Source: Acerihabitans sp035013185
GTDB lineage: Bacteria > Pseudomonadota > Gammaproteobacteria > Enterobacterales > Enterobacteriaceae
Assembly: GCF_035013185.1 (NCBI RefSeq)
Contig: NZ_JAYGJO010000020.1
Span: 1-64,000 of the forward strand
Direction of reading: 5' to 3'
Length of the DNA stretch: 64,000 nt
Shown: in pieces, positions 25,265 to 34,228 of the stretch
How the letters are laid out: each line of letters begins with the position of its first letter
Numbering within the stretch: position 1 is the first letter of the stretch
Made by a program: the position numbers and the translations under genes
Notes under the pieces: model-generated
Told to the model about the DNA's origin: nothing
What the model saw: only the letters and a program-made list of their open reading frames with translations
Databases searched by the model: none

Positions 25265-26947
25265 TTAAACATTTTTTATTCGTTGCACTTTAGATAGATA
25301 ATTTTCAGCTAGTCGTTTAATGCCACCACTGTCTGTTTCCAGCTTTTCAAAAAGATTGCTGTTTGGGTCGCGAACCCCCTGTATCTGACTGCGTTTAATA
25401 CCAAGTATGTCAGCGATTACAGGATCAGACCCACTATCAGCAACCGTAAAATAGGCTGCTATGCTTTTGTCTTGTCCATCTCTTGCTAGTCGCCCTATGC
25501 ACTGTTCGTGTACTCCTGGCGACCAGTCAAGCTCGCCAAAAACAGCAGTACGACACCTTGGATGGTACTGAAGGCCATCTAGTCCAGCGCCAGCGCGCAG
25601 CGAAATGATTATCACCTCACTCTCTTCATTCAGAAAGGATTGTTTGGCTTGTTCCTTCCTTGCCGGTGATTCTGAACCGGTATACATCACCGGTTTGTGT
25701 TTAGCTAATCGCTCAAGCCATATGTTGTAGACTTCTCGGTGCCAACCGTACAAGACTACAGACTCACCGCTTTCAACCAGTAGGCTTACAAACTCTGCGA
25801 CATATACCGCTTTGGCGATCCCCGTTGCCTGGCGCATCATCACGTTGAATTCTTCTGTCGCACGCATCTTCTGCCCACGGAAAGCTTCATTGGCGCTCAA
25901 GATGATTTTTGCTAACTCAACTGCACTACCTGTAATCTGATCAAGGATCGTGGCATCACTCTCCACAGGGAGCACAATCGGTTCTACCGGCGGTAGCTCA
26001 CGATTTACTTCCGCTCGCGTGCGACGAAGCATCAAGCCTTCCGACCTCAAATATGCGCCGAAGGCTTTCGGATCTTTAATTTTCTTTTCCCCCGTACACC
26101 ATTCGCGCTGAAATTCGTCGCGTGAGCCTAGGCATCCAGGCCGAAGCACATCGAGCACGTTAAAAAATTCCGCGCCCATGTTGTAGATTGGTGTGGCTGA
26201 AAGTCCAAGGCGTAAGTCAGCACCACTCGCAACATGCCTGGCGGCATGATACTTCTGGGATTCTTCGCCAGTGCGTAACTCCTGAATTTCATCAAAGACA
26301 ACATATCGAATGAAGTGCTTGAGGATTTCAGCCCAACCCCGGAGTTTAGAGTAACTGCAAAAGATGACATCTGGCATTGGTTCGCCGGGTTTAGCAAGAG
26401 GGTAGGGTGTGCCTTTTTTGATAATGTGCGGTCGGTGATTAGGCAGAAATTTTGCCAGTTGAGCCTCCATTTGACGGGGAAGGTTAGGCAGAGTGACAAA
26501 CAGAGCAGGGAGATTCTCTGGTAAACACATTGCCAAAAAGCTGGTCAGCGTTTTCCCTAAGCCAACATCATCTGCAAGCAGTAAACCTTTAACCGTGAGA
26601 AGCATTTCGCTGCCGGTTTTTTGATAGTTCCGTGCAGGCTGAGCAAGTTCGAAATCACGTAATGAACAGTTGTTATCTAGTATTGCGAGAATACTTTTTC
26701 CCAGGAATACGTGATCGTTTGCTCGCTGCTTCAAATAGTCAATATCTTCGATATCCATCGGATAACGTTCCATAAACCATAGCAAATCTCGGCAATTTTC
26801 GATGTTATCGCTGATAGTTATCGTGTCTGAAGCATACTGCGTGACCTGAGGAAATACCCGGCGCATACGATTACGAACGTTAGGCTCGCACTGAATGAAC
26901 CATTGATTTTGTTCCCGAGTAATTTTACCAACTAATTTCGTGCTCAT
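25265..26947 (-). CDS. SNF2-family helicase-like ATPase
   Basis: The product of about 560 residues has Walker A within LLADDVGLGKT (about 123-133), a FDEIQEL Walker B, GLSATPIYN motif III, and C-terminal motifs GAGLDG and QCIGRLARDGQ. These define the SNF2/Rad54 class of DNA translocases, which move along double-stranded DNA without unwinding. Start at ATG 26947 is favoured because ATGA overlaps the upstream stop; an in-frame ATG lies at 26980. It is paired with a PD-(D/E)XK nuclease gene, a combination seen in phage and mobile-element DNA-processing or defence modules. Confidence 0.85.
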   Translation of the reverse strand: MSTKLVGKITREQNQWFIQCEPNVRNRMRRVFPQVTQYASDTITISDNIENCRDLLWFMERYPMDIEDIDYLKQRANDHVFLGKSILAILDNNCSLRDFELAQPARNYQKTGSEMLLTVKGLLLADDVGLGKTLTSFLAMCLPENLPALFVTLPNLPRQMEAQLAKFLPNHRPHIIKKGTPYPLAKPGEPMPDVIFCSYSKLRGWAEILKHFIRYVVFDEIQELRTGEESQKYHAARHVASGADLRLGLSATPIYNMGAEFFNVLDVLRPGCLGSRDEFQREWCTGEKKIKDPKAFGAYLRSEGLMLRRTRAEVNRELPPVEPIVLPVESDATILDQITGSAVELAKIILSANEAFRGQKMRATEEFNVMMRQATGIAKAVYVAEFVSLLVESGESVVLYGWHREVYNIWLERLAKHKPVMYTGSESPARKEQAKQSFLNEESEVIIISLRAGAGLDGLQYHPRCRTAVFGELDWSPGVHEQCIGRLARDGQDKSIAAYFTVADSGSDPVIADILGIKRSQIQGVRDPNSNLFEKLETDSGGIKRLAENYLSKVQRIKNV

Positions 26948-27318
26948 CTCAATAGGCTCCCAATGCAACGATGACTCCATACGGGTTTATTATTTAAAGA
27001 TAGAGGTAATTGATTTATAAAATAAGGCGTCCCAGCGACTAATACCCCAAATATTTCATTATGGTTGAGATAGCGATTTATCTGACGTAAAAGCGCATTT
27101 TTAGTTCCTCCTGTTTTTATTTCAAGTGCAACTTTCCCACAGTCAAGCTCAAGGACGAAGTCAGGCTTATCTTTTGCGGACAGACGTACCTCGCGGGAAA
27201 ATCTAACATCTTTTGAAATAAGCAATTTTTCAATAGCATCTTGTAATTCAATCTCATCAGTAAAGTTAAAACAGTACGCGTTGAATAGCGCTTCAATTTG
27301 AGTAATGTTTAAGGTCAT
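26944..27318 (-). CDS. PD-(D/E)XK-type nuclease
   Basis: The 124-residue product carries an early Glu (E30 within DAIEKLL), then KPDF with D53 and LEIK with E66 and K68, the order and spacing of the PD-(D/E)XK nuclease core. It should be a small metal-dependent nuclease that cuts DNA. I choose ATG 27318, with AAGG upstream; an earlier ATG at 27366 is in frame. Its stop overlaps the start of the SNF2-like gene by four bases, so the two proteins are made in step and probably act together. Confidence 0.7.
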   Translation of the reverse strand: MTLNITQIEALFNAYCFNFTDEIELQDAIEKLLISKDVRFSREVRLSAKDKPDFVLELDCGKVALEIKTGGTKNALLRQINRYLNHNEIFGVLVAGTPYFINQLPLSLNNKPVWSHRCIGSLLR

Positions 27319-27533
27319 TTTTATTCTGCCTTTAACAGATAAAATTAGCTCAGGAAGTGAATACATTCATAGATAAGAAGTTTGATTGATAAATTATATA
27401 ATGATGATGGTATTAAATGAATTTAAATTTACTCACAAAATTTATTATTTGAAGCAAGTTATACTGTGATTGACTGTCATAGGGGGTATGTTAAAATTTA
27501 GACAGAAACATTCACTGTAGAGAGGAAGTAGCT

Positions 27534-27824
27534 ATGAGACCTTCAGATGTACTAAGAGAAAACAGAGAGCTGATTCTTAAAATCATCTCGACCTATCCAG
27601 TTGCTAACCCTCGCGTTTTCGGTTCGGTTGCAAAAGGCACTGATACTGAGGAAAGTGATCTGGACATCCTGGTTGATACCCTACCCAACACCAGTATGTT
27701 CCATATGGGCGGTTTGTATCAGGAGCTGCATGATGTCCTTGGTATCGAGTTAGATGTGCGCTGTCCAGGTGACATAACTTCGCATTTTCGCGACCAAGTT
27801 CTCGCAGAGGCACGTCCTCTATGA
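27534..27824 (+). CDS. mntA: MntA-type nucleotidyltransferase antitoxin
   Basis: This 96-residue minimal nucleotidyltransferase has the signature GSVAKGTDTEESDLDILVD (about 28-46), with both metal-binding aspartates present. In type VII toxin-antitoxin pairs, MntA adds AMP to the partner HEPN toxin and blocks it. The start follows GAGGAAG. It overlaps hepT by four bases (ATGA). The active-site residues are intact, so it should work. Confidence 0.9.
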   Translation: MRPSDVLRENRELILKIISTYPVANPRVFGSVAKGTDTEESDLDILVDTLPNTSMFHMGGLYQELHDVLGIELDVRCPGDITSHFRDQVLAEARPL

Positions 27825-28192
27825 GCAAGACAGAACTAAAGGTGCTGATTGATAACATTTTGAGTTCGGCGCAAAAATGTCAGCTGTATATGGATGGTCT
27901 TGAGCAGATTGATTTTTTCTGTGATGACAAAACACAAGATTCAGTCCTGATGAATCTGATCGTGATTGGCGAGCAGGCGTCTAAAATCATAGCTTTCTAC
28001 CCTGAGTTTGTTGAAGCCAATAACGACATACCCTGGCAACCGATCAAAGGCCTCAGAAATAGGGTAGCGCATGGCTATTTTGACGTTGACCTCGGAACGA
28101 TCTGGAACACTGTCAAAGATGACTTGCCTTTACTTAGAGAAAAACTTTGCAATCCAAATTACCCGTCACCTGGCGAAGATCCTACACCGTAA
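27821..28192 (+). CDS. hepT: HepT-type HEPN ribonuclease toxin
   Basis: The 123-residue helical protein has the HEPN catalytic motif RNRVAHGY near residues 79-86 (Arg, four residues, His, one residue, Tyr). HepT cuts RNA, in one studied case tRNA, unless modified by MntA. The pair stabilises plasmids and can act against phage. Gene order, antitoxin first with a 4-bp overlap, is typical. Nothing appears broken. Confidence 0.9.
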   Translation: MSKTELKVLIDNILSSAQKCQLYMDGLEQIDFFCDDKTQDSVLMNLIVIGEQASKIIAFYPEFVEANNDIPWQPIKGLRNRVAHGYFDVDLGTIWNTVKDDLPLLREKLCNPNYPSPGEDPTP

Positions 28193-28220
28193 ATATACAG
28201 CATTAAAATACCGAATATTT

Positions 28221-28910
28221 TCAAATCCCGTGACCTTTATCTCTAATTTTATTTTTTAGTGCTTGGTCAGCCCATATATTAAAATCGGTGTAGGTACTAA
28301 ATTTTTTCCCAAACACGCGCCGTCTAGCTGAATTTCCAATTAGGATAACGGGTAACTTATCATTAGGTGATAAGGGGGGAGTTAGCCCACTTCTGTCGGT
28401 GAGCAACCAATTTAGATAATAGAAAAAACAAGGTTTCCGCAAGCCAATTGTACCCGCTACTGCACTGGAAGCAAGGAACTCGCCAGTATTGGTTACTATC
28501 GAAGATGGCTCGACAAGAGTTTGAGAACGGGGTAGAACGCTAGGCCTGCATACACTATCTTCATATATACTGAACTTTGTTCTAATATTATTAGAAGACG
28601 TGATGTCTTCACCCCACATAATATAATGGCACTGCCGATGCCATGATCTTATTTGAGGCGTAGCTATGAGCCCTTCACAAAGTTTGTAAACTGCTGTTTT
28701 TTTTGACTCGTCCTTTATGTTATATATTCGAGATTTCATTTCGACGATAAAAAATATATCGCAGGCAGTAAACATATTGTCGGCATTGAAATCACGGTCA
28801 CTACCATTGAATGATAAAGTTAGGTCATCTATTCCGTTAAGCATGCAAGATAAGCGTAGTTCATGCCCAAATATTTCCGTGACGCTACTTTCAATTCCAC
28901 GTTGTTTCAT
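28221..28910 (-). CDS. Unknown 229-residue protein, possible PD-(D/E)XK-like
   Basis: Near the N-terminus the sequence CDIFFIVEMKS places D51, E57 and K59 in the order of a PD-(D/E)XK core, with E12 as a possible first acid. The spacing between Asp and Glu is short but acceptable. The C-terminal half holds basic stretches (GNSARRRVFGKKF). It follows the 84-residue gene by 19 bp on the same strand, under a strong 12-bp inverted-repeat operator. It could be the effector of a two-gene defence or toxin-antitoxin-like unit. That is inference; no family is recognised. Confidence 0.5.
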   Translation of the reverse strand: MKQRGIESSVTEIFGHELRLSCMLNGIDDLTLSFNGSDRDFNADNMFTACDIFFIVEMKSRIYNIKDESKKTAVYKLCEGLIATPQIRSWHRQCHYIMWGEDITSSNNIRTKFSIYEDSVCRPSVLPRSQTLVEPSSIVTNTGEFLASSAVAGTIGLRKPCFFYYLNWLLTDRSGLTPPLSPNDKLPVILIGNSARRRVFGKKFSTYTDFNIWADQALKNKIRDKGHGI

Positions 28911-28929
28911 TTTTTTTACTCAAGCAGTC

Positions 28930-29184
28930 TTAGATGGAGTCAGCTAATTTGTTTATTTCTACAGCCAGCACCCTAAGGAAATCAGGATCACGAGGAAGCT
29001 GTATTGTTGAATAGCTGTCCCCAGCCTTGTCCCCGGCATAATTCATAAAAATTGTCTCGTAATCCCATGTAAGATACAGAGCTTTAGCATCCATATTGAA
29101 ACGTTTTCCTCGCTGATCTGAAGCTCTAACTGAGTAGCTTTCATTGGGGAAGGGGACATAGATACCAGATTGGTTTTTTTTCAT
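28930..29184 (-). CDS. Unknown 84-residue protein, first gene of a pair
   Basis: The small protein is beta-rich (for example AKALYLTWDYETIFMNYAG) with a C-terminal helix (PDFLRVLAVEINKLADSI). I see no helix-turn-helix. It starts 14 bp downstream of a perfect 12-bp inverted repeat (29199-29228) and is followed closely by the 229-residue gene. The small-then-large order and own operator resemble antitoxin-toxin pairs. Confidence 0.5.
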   Translation of the reverse strand: MKKNQSGIYVPFPNESYSVRASDQRGKRFNMDAKALYLTWDYETIFMNYAGDKAGDSYSTIQLPRDPDFLRVLAVEINKLADSI

Positions 29185-29198
29185 CTTGTTGATCTCAT

Positions 29199-29228
29199 CT
29201 TGATAATAATCTGATAATTATTATCAAG
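29199..29228. promoter_or_regulatory. Perfect 12-bp inverted repeat, putative operator
   Basis: The arms CTTGATAATAAT and ATTATTATCAAG are separated by CTGATA. The site lies 14 bp upstream of the ATG of the 84-residue gene, overlapping where its promoter should be. Confidence 0.7.
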
Positions 29229-29741
29229 ATTTGCTACCTAATTCACAAGCGACTGAATGCAGAAATTGGCATTAAATACTAAAATTAACCTGATTTTTCA
29301 ACATTTTGTCATTCCGTTTAACAGCGGGGCAGCAAGTATGGCTAGTAGGACTGGAATACATAGGTAAAACCTATCCATCCAGGGCGGCCGTGCCTTCAAA
29401 ACATAACCCTTGGTTCTTGCCTTAAATATTTTAATTGAGGTCACAAAGGTTAACTTGATCATTCCATCCTCGAGTCTCAACGCGCTTAAACTCGATAACC
29501 CAGACTCACTGGTTAGCCTGCCAGCTTTCGGCGCCATAAAGTAACTGCCAGAGACGGCTAAACACTCTTGGTACAGACATGATTACGCGGGAACTGTGTT
29601 CTGAGTGCGTAGTGTGTAAAAGCCCGATTTACGGCCTGCGTTGATGTAAAAAATCTTAGTGGCAATGCTAGGATAAACATTTCCAGAAATCATAAAACCT
29701 CCAAAAAATGCAGATCTGAATCAGATTGTAGCAAGCACAAT

Positions 29742-29771
29742 AACTTCTGATAATAGAAGTTATCAGAAGTT
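29742..29771. promoter_or_regulatory. Perfect 12-bp inverted repeat
   Basis: The arms AACTTCTGATAA and TTATCAGAAGTT are separated by TAGAAG. It shares the TGATAA core and the 6-base spacer with the repeat at 29199, so one dimeric protein might bind both. It is 170 bp upstream of kfrA. Confidence 0.65.
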
Positions 29772-29940
29772 TTATATTTTGTACATTACAAATGTAATTT
29801 TATACGTACATACGTTACACTTATGAAAATCTTAAACATCCCACCTGAATGCTCACTTCATGCGCTGAGTGACCATAAAACAAGCGGATTTATTCAATTT
29901 AGTGATGTAATATGTACGTATCCGTATGCTGGAGGCTCGA

Positions 29941-31008
29941 ATGCCTGTTAAAAACGAAATTAAACACAAGCTCATACGTGAATTCTCTAATGCAGATGCC
30001 TATTCGGGCATGAACGCCCTTGAGCTTTCTCAGAAATGTTGTGAGCAACTGGCACTTCTAGGAGAGCCATTGCCAGGCTGGCAGGAAATCAGGGAAATTA
30101 TAGGTAAAGGCTCAGCTACTGACGTAAACAAAGGAAAGCACCTGTATCAGGAACGGCAAGGAAAGCTACTCAGTCAGCTCGCTGAGATGCCTGGCGTTAC
30201 TGAGGACATGGTTGAGTTGATGATGCAGCTTAGAAAGCTGGCGTTTTCTGTAGCCACGAAAAGCTTTGCGGAGAAAGTCCAGAATTGGGAATCTCTCGTA
30301 ACAGAAGCTAACCGCCTCGCCGACGAATCTGACGATCGATACGAAGCCGCTATCCGGGAGCGTGACAGCTGGCAAAGGCAGACGCAAGACAGACAGGCGC
30401 TAATTGACAATCTGTCAGAACAACTTGAGGACAATAAGCGAGCTAAAAATGCTGAAGTGTCACGGTTGGAGACTGCACTTCGCGAGGCAAGAAGCCAGGC
30501 AGAAGAAGCAAATCAACTACTTGAGAATGCCCTCAACAACTTAGAAACTTTGAAGCAAAAAAGTGAAGGAACAATAGATCGTCTCAAAGCTAACCTAACT
30601 GAAAATGAGAATGCGTGTGATCGATTAAAGCGTGATAAAACCCATATCGAAGAAAAATTCGCTGCACAGGCCACTGAACTAGCTGAGCAAAAAGCTATGT
30701 TGACCATGTCAGAACAAAGAGCTAAAGAGCTTGAAATTTCTCAGAAAGAGCTGATTACTTCAAGTCTACAAAAAGACGAGAGAATTGCAGAAAAAGACCG
30801 CCGCTACGAGATCACGCTCCAACAACTTGATGAAAGTCGTCAGGTGTGTTCTACGCTTGAAACCACTCTTGCAGCTGAGCGACACTCAAGCAAAACGCTG
30901 ACTGAAAATAATGATGCACTCACTAAACAGATCAAAAAATCAGAGCAGCATGTGAGCAAATTGCTTACAGCTCTAAATCCAAAAAACACAAAGTTTCAAA
31001 CAAAATAA
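29941..31008 (+). CDS. kfrA: KfrA-like plasmid coiled-coil DNA-binding protein
   Basis: The 355-residue product has an N-terminal DNA-binding domain (about 1-115, with GKGSATDVNKGKHLYQERQ, the typical KfrA_N helix-turn-helix) and a long coiled coil from about 120 to 345. KfrA proteins repress their own promoters and help plasmid maintenance by forming filament-like structures on DNA. ATG 29941 is preceded by GGAGG at five bases; an in-frame ATG lies at 29926. Upstream ACGTA-type repeats are likely operator sites. Confidence 0.85.
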   Translation: MPVKNEIKHKLIREFSNADAYSGMNALELSQKCCEQLALLGEPLPGWQEIREIIGKGSATDVNKGKHLYQERQGKLLSQLAEMPGVTEDMVELMMQLRKLAFSVATKSFAEKVQNWESLVTEANRLADESDDRYEAAIRERDSWQRQTQDRQALIDNLSEQLEDNKRAKNAEVSRLETALREARSQAEEANQLLENALNNLETLKQKSEGTIDRLKANLTENENACDRLKRDKTHIEEKFAAQATELAEQKAMLTMSEQRAKELEISQKELITSSLQKDERIAEKDRRYEITLQQLDESRQVCSTLETTLAAERHSSKTLTENNDALTKQIKKSEQHVSKLLTALNPKNTKFQTK

Positions 31009-31133
31009 ACTGTTAGGAGAAAAATAATGATAAATCAACAGATAGTCAACTTGAATGCTCAAGACATATAGAGGATGTATAATGAATAAAAACTATTCAA
31101 GATGCCGATTAGCACGAGGCGAGGCAAAATGCG

Positions 31134-32003
31134 ATGAGACTTTACATAATAGGAAACGGGTTTGATATTCGTCATGGTCTGCCTACAGGGTACAAACACT
31201 TTCAATCATACGTAGCAGAGCGTGACAAAGAACTATATGACGCGATAGAAGAATACTTGCCTGCTGGAGATAAGTGGAATGATTTAGAACGTGCTTTAGG
31301 TCAAATCGATTACGACCATATTCTAGAAAACAGCGAGATGTATTTGGGTTCGTATAATTCCGAAAATTGGAGTGATGCCTACCATCACGATTACCCGTAT
31401 GAAGTAGATAAAATCACACGACTGTTATCTGATCGCTTGAAACAGCACTTCACTGATTGGGTGAAAGGAATCGACATTACTGATGCACATACACCTACTC
31501 AATACATACCTCCCCTCCCAACGGAAAGCCTTTATTTTTCATTTAATTATACTAACACCTTACAGCAGGTTTACTCTATTCCAGCGTCGCACATCACACA
31601 CATCCACGGTAATTGTAGTTACGATGATGACCTCAAATTAGGTCACAGCTTTACAGTAGACGAGTCATTGAATCCTTATACAGGGCCAGATCAGGATACA
31701 AGAATTGCAGAAGCATACAACAACATAGACGAATATTTCGGCACAACATTCAAGCCTGTAGCGGATATTATCAAAGAAGAGAGCGATTTTTTCACTTCGC
31801 TTAAAAATGTGTATGAGGTCTTTGTTTTAGGCCATTCGCTTGCTGAAGTTGACGGCGAATATTTTGCCAAAATCAACAAAAGTATTCAGGAAAATGCTCG
31901 ATGGGTAGTTGCCCTATACAAAGGTGAAGAAAAGTCAGGCAGCCTAGATGACTACGGTATTAGAGTCTCTAACATTTCCTTTGTGCAGTATGAAGATATC
32001 TGA
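31134..32003 (+). CDS. abiH: AbiH-family phage abortive-infection protein
   Basis: The 289-residue protein begins RLYIIGNGFDIRHGLPTGY, the family hallmark, and has SFNYTNTLQQVY and the HIHGN motif near 160-165, followed by LGHS motifs. The N-terminal glycine-rich strand suggests nucleotide binding. AbiH proteins make infected cells stop phage growth by an unknown mechanism. A short open frame from 31082 overlaps its start and might couple translation. It lies alone between kfrA and a gene-free region. Confidence 0.85.
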   Translation: MRLYIIGNGFDIRHGLPTGYKHFQSYVAERDKELYDAIEEYLPAGDKWNDLERALGQIDYDHILENSEMYLGSYNSENWSDAYHHDYPYEVDKITRLLSDRLKQHFTDWVKGIDITDAHTPTQYIPPLPTESLYFSFNYTNTLQQVYSIPASHITHIHGNCSYDDDLKLGHSFTVDESLNPYTGPDQDTRIAEAYNNIDEYFGTTFKPVADIIKEESDFFTSLKNVYEVFVLGHSLAEVDGEYFAKINKSIQENARWVVALYKGEEKSGSLDDYGIRVSNISFVQYEDI

Positions 32004-32875
32004 GGATGAGATCTTAAAAAGGAAATGAAGCAGCCAAAATACCCGCAAAACTGCGTATAGCGCGGGAGCACACCCTATTGCGATAACGGGGTCTGTTCAA
32101 AATCAGGCTTACCGTACAATATTTTTCGATATCCAAACTGACCCCAGACAACACATTCTGTCCAGTTATCCCGCACTTATCCCCCGTTTCTGTGGATAAT
32201 CAATATGTAGTGCCTCATGTGGTTGACTGGAGCACAAGATATTGTGTTTAGCTCCCCGCCTGCCTGATCCACCGTTATTACGCGTTTTTAGCCTAGACGT
32301 TGCGGCATTGAGTGACAGATACCCGTTTCCGATATCGCTGGATGAAATCTGGCTCAGTTCGTGGGGTATTATGCCCAATTTTTTAATCTCCGCACTCGGT
32401 CAAAACCCCCCAGACGCGCCCGGGAAAACCGCCCCGGACTTGTCCAGCCCCTCCGCGCCCAGGACAACCATGTCCCGGCCACGTCACGGCTCCCGGTGAA
32501 AAACCCCATCGCCCTAGTATGGCGCAAAGGGATGCCCTGTCCGATCACAATAATTCCCTTTTGCCCTTGCGGCAACTTGGACATTTTTTCCGATAGTGCC
32601 GTTTAGTCCAGTAAAAAAACGGCGGTCGGGAGCGCGTCGACGCCCGTCTTGATCTGCAAAACCCAGATGTAGGCACGAATGTGGGGGTGGGCACCAGATA
32701 TGGGGCCAGTATGATGCATGTTGTAACTACTGTAAGTCATAACAAAAGATGGACAGAATTACCGGAATGTCTAACTGGAGGGAGAATTATTAATGCGGGA
32801 ACGTATCCGGGCAACGGTAAAACCATTCCCGGACTTGTCGGAACATGCGGAATGAGGTACGTCTGCCCAAAGCGA
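32004..32875. other. Gene-free region with DnaA box, becoming GC-rich
   Basis: I see no supported gene. A perfect DnaA box (TTATCCACA on the reverse strand) lies at 32191-32199, with TTATCCC repeats just before it at 32167 and 32178. From about 32230 the sequence turns GC-rich with many short inverted repeats, unlike the AT-rich neighbours. Several open frames here overlap each other on both strands and look random. An origin of replication or a structured RNA are possible. Confidence 0.4.
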
Positions 32876-33088
32876 CTACTTACCGTTTGGCACGGCGATA
32901 AGGGTCGGACGACGCTGTGTGCGCTTGAACTTTTCTACCGCAGCCCGGCCAGCTGCAACTGACGCGACATCAAGCATTTTTCCTAAATACTGATCCATAC
33001 CGCCGTTCTTGCTGGCCAGGTAAAGCGTGGCGGCGTTACCGTGTAAAACGGTCTTGTCCGGTTTTACTACTTTGTCTGAATTACTCAT
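32876..33088 (-). CDS. Unknown 70-residue protein
   Basis: I take ATG 33088, preceded by AGAGG; the frame extends upstream to 33178. The product is basic at its end (AAVEKFKRTQRRPTLIAVPNGK) and begins MSNSDKVVKPDKTVLHGNAA. It has no membrane span. The start MSN and the location resemble the next small gene upstream (33347-33523), and both may be small plasmid-encoded regulators. No family recognised. Confidence 0.45.
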   Translation of the reverse strand: MSNSDKVVKPDKTVLHGNAATLYLASKNGGMDQYLGKMLDVASVAAGRAAVEKFKRTQRRPTLIAVPNGK

Positions 33089-33292
33089 GTCGAAAATGCC
33101 TCTGGTTATAAACGCGACTACAGCAGCCGTGTCATTACCATGCATTACCCCTCTCGAAAGCGCAACGTAAATTTGCAAATTTAAAGTACGTGGCGCTGCT
33201 TAACTGGAATGGCGTACAGGGATATGGGCAAATAGCGTTGCCGACGCGTAACATCGCCTGAGGCCGTTAATAGGGGGATTTGGATGTGTTAT

Positions 33293-33313
33293 AAAAAGGC
33301 CACAAAAGTGGCC
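33293..33313 (-). terminator. Reverse-strand rho-independent terminator
   Basis: GGCCAC (33298-33303) and GTGGCC (33308-33313) form a stem with an AAAA loop. The five A residues at 33293-33297 give a U run on the reverse strand. It follows the small gene at 33347-33523, which supports that gene being real. Confidence 0.75.
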
Positions 33314-33346
33314 TCGGACAAGAGATTCAACTCTGAAAGTTACGGA

Positions 33347-33523
33347 TTAAGCTCTGAAAAGAGCCTCAAGCCAAGCCGTTACGCGGTCATAACCTGCAAA
33401 TAAGCGATCCTGATTGGATTGCTGAAATGGGGTCGGTTCACCAACGGTGGCGTGAGCCGCGAGTGCGTTGCTGTAAAACGCCTGTGCCGCCTTAAGCGCT
33501 GCGATTAGTTTATCATTACTCAT
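33347..33523 (-). CDS. Small 58-residue protein, unknown
   Basis: This short frame runs from ATG 33523 to TAA 33347, with AGGAGA eight bases before the start and a terminator 34 bp after the stop, so it looks like a complete transcription unit. The protein is helical: MSNDKLIAALKAAQAFYSNA, then a Pro-containing turn, then a C-terminal amphipathic helix with GYDRVTAWLEALFRA. No family recognised. Some short plasmid-encoded proteins of this kind are common on enterobacterial plasmids. Confidence 0.6.
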   Translation of the reverse strand: MSNDKLIAALKAAQAFYSNALAAHATVGEPTPFQQSNQDRLFAGYDRVTAWLEALFRA

Positions 33524-34228
33524 TAAATAATCTCCTTATGTGAGTAGTTTATGCTCAGACTCCATGTCTGGCTCTGGCAGTATAGAACACATCTGCGTTT
33601 TGTTTTACGAGAAGTATAAGTATAAGAGCGGGACATCATCATTTTTGATAAGAGTGGCAGTTGGCTGCCGCAATGAAATGCCAGCAGATTTAAACTTGGT
33701 TAAGCGGCTGCAAGTTCAGGTAATGATGGTGCTGGTCTGAAGATAGGGTATATCTGATCCGGGAAAATGACACCCCCGCGTCGGGGTTTCGCAACCGGAA
33801 TCGGTTCGCCAGTACCGCCCCGCCACGTCCGGGCGCGTGGGGGATCTTGTTCAAATAAACTGGGCCGGTCGCAGCTGCGAAACGGCCTGGCCATCCCGAT
33901 CTCAGGGTTGCCGGCGTTTTGATGAAGTGTTGTTTTACAGTGAGTTAGTTATCTTTTTGTGCCAAATATATCGGTGAGTATTTTTGATGGAGCCAGTAAC
34001 GGCGGTACGCTACGTGAAATCTGGCGTTGAGTTAGGGGGAATGATCTGTAAGGCGTTGCTTTTATACTTACATTCTAATAAATTAGAATGTGTATTCTAT
34101 TTAAATGCCAGCCTGAGTGGACAGAATAACCTTAGTGTCCAGGTGGCGCGGGAATTACGCTTAAACACGCGGGGAACGCCTGGATGCTCCCCGGATGGAG
34201 ATCACATTAATAAAATACAAAAAAGAAT
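33524..34228. other. Gene-free region with GC-rich hairpins and a long palindrome
   Basis: Three hairpins follow each other at about 33772-33787, 33793-33806 and 33818-33843 (the last pairs CCACG with CGTGG plus flanking C and G runs). ACATTCTAAT-AA-ATTAGAATGT at 34070-34091 is a perfect 10-bp inverted repeat. CGGGGA and TCCCCG near 34169-34192 form a further stem. A forward frame at 33984-34376 overlaps the DUF2971 gene and is not credible. Structured RNA or a replication or recombination site is possible. Confidence 0.4.
34070..34091. repeat. Perfect 10-bp inverted repeat
   Basis: ACATTCTAAT and ATTAGAATGT are separated only by AA, so the site is nearly a full 22-bp palindrome. It is in non-coding DNA, 140 bp beyond the end of the DUF2971 gene. 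It could be a binding site or cruciform. Confidence 0.6.

Larger units (their letters stand above)
29185..29940. promoter_or_regulatory. 756-bp gene-free region with two long inverted repeats
   Basis: CTTGATAATAAT (29199-29210) and ATTATTATCAAG (29217-29228) form one perfect inverted repeat with a 6-base spacer. AACTTCTGATAA (29742-29753) and TTATCAGAAGTT (29760-29771) form a second of the same arm and spacer length. ATTACA-AA-TGTAAT (near 29787-29800) and several ACGTA-containing repeats (29805-29920) precede kfrA and are probable KfrA operators. A reverse frame at 29298-29537 does not look like a real protein. Confidence 0.6.

Noticed and set aside
29298..29537. Reverse open frame of 79 codons upstream of kfrA
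   Set aside because: No ribosome-binding site and no protein-like pattern apart from one hydrophobic stretch.
32242..32962. Several overlapping open frames on both strands
   Set aside because: High GC lowers stop frequency here; frames overlap, lack ribosome-binding sites and look random.
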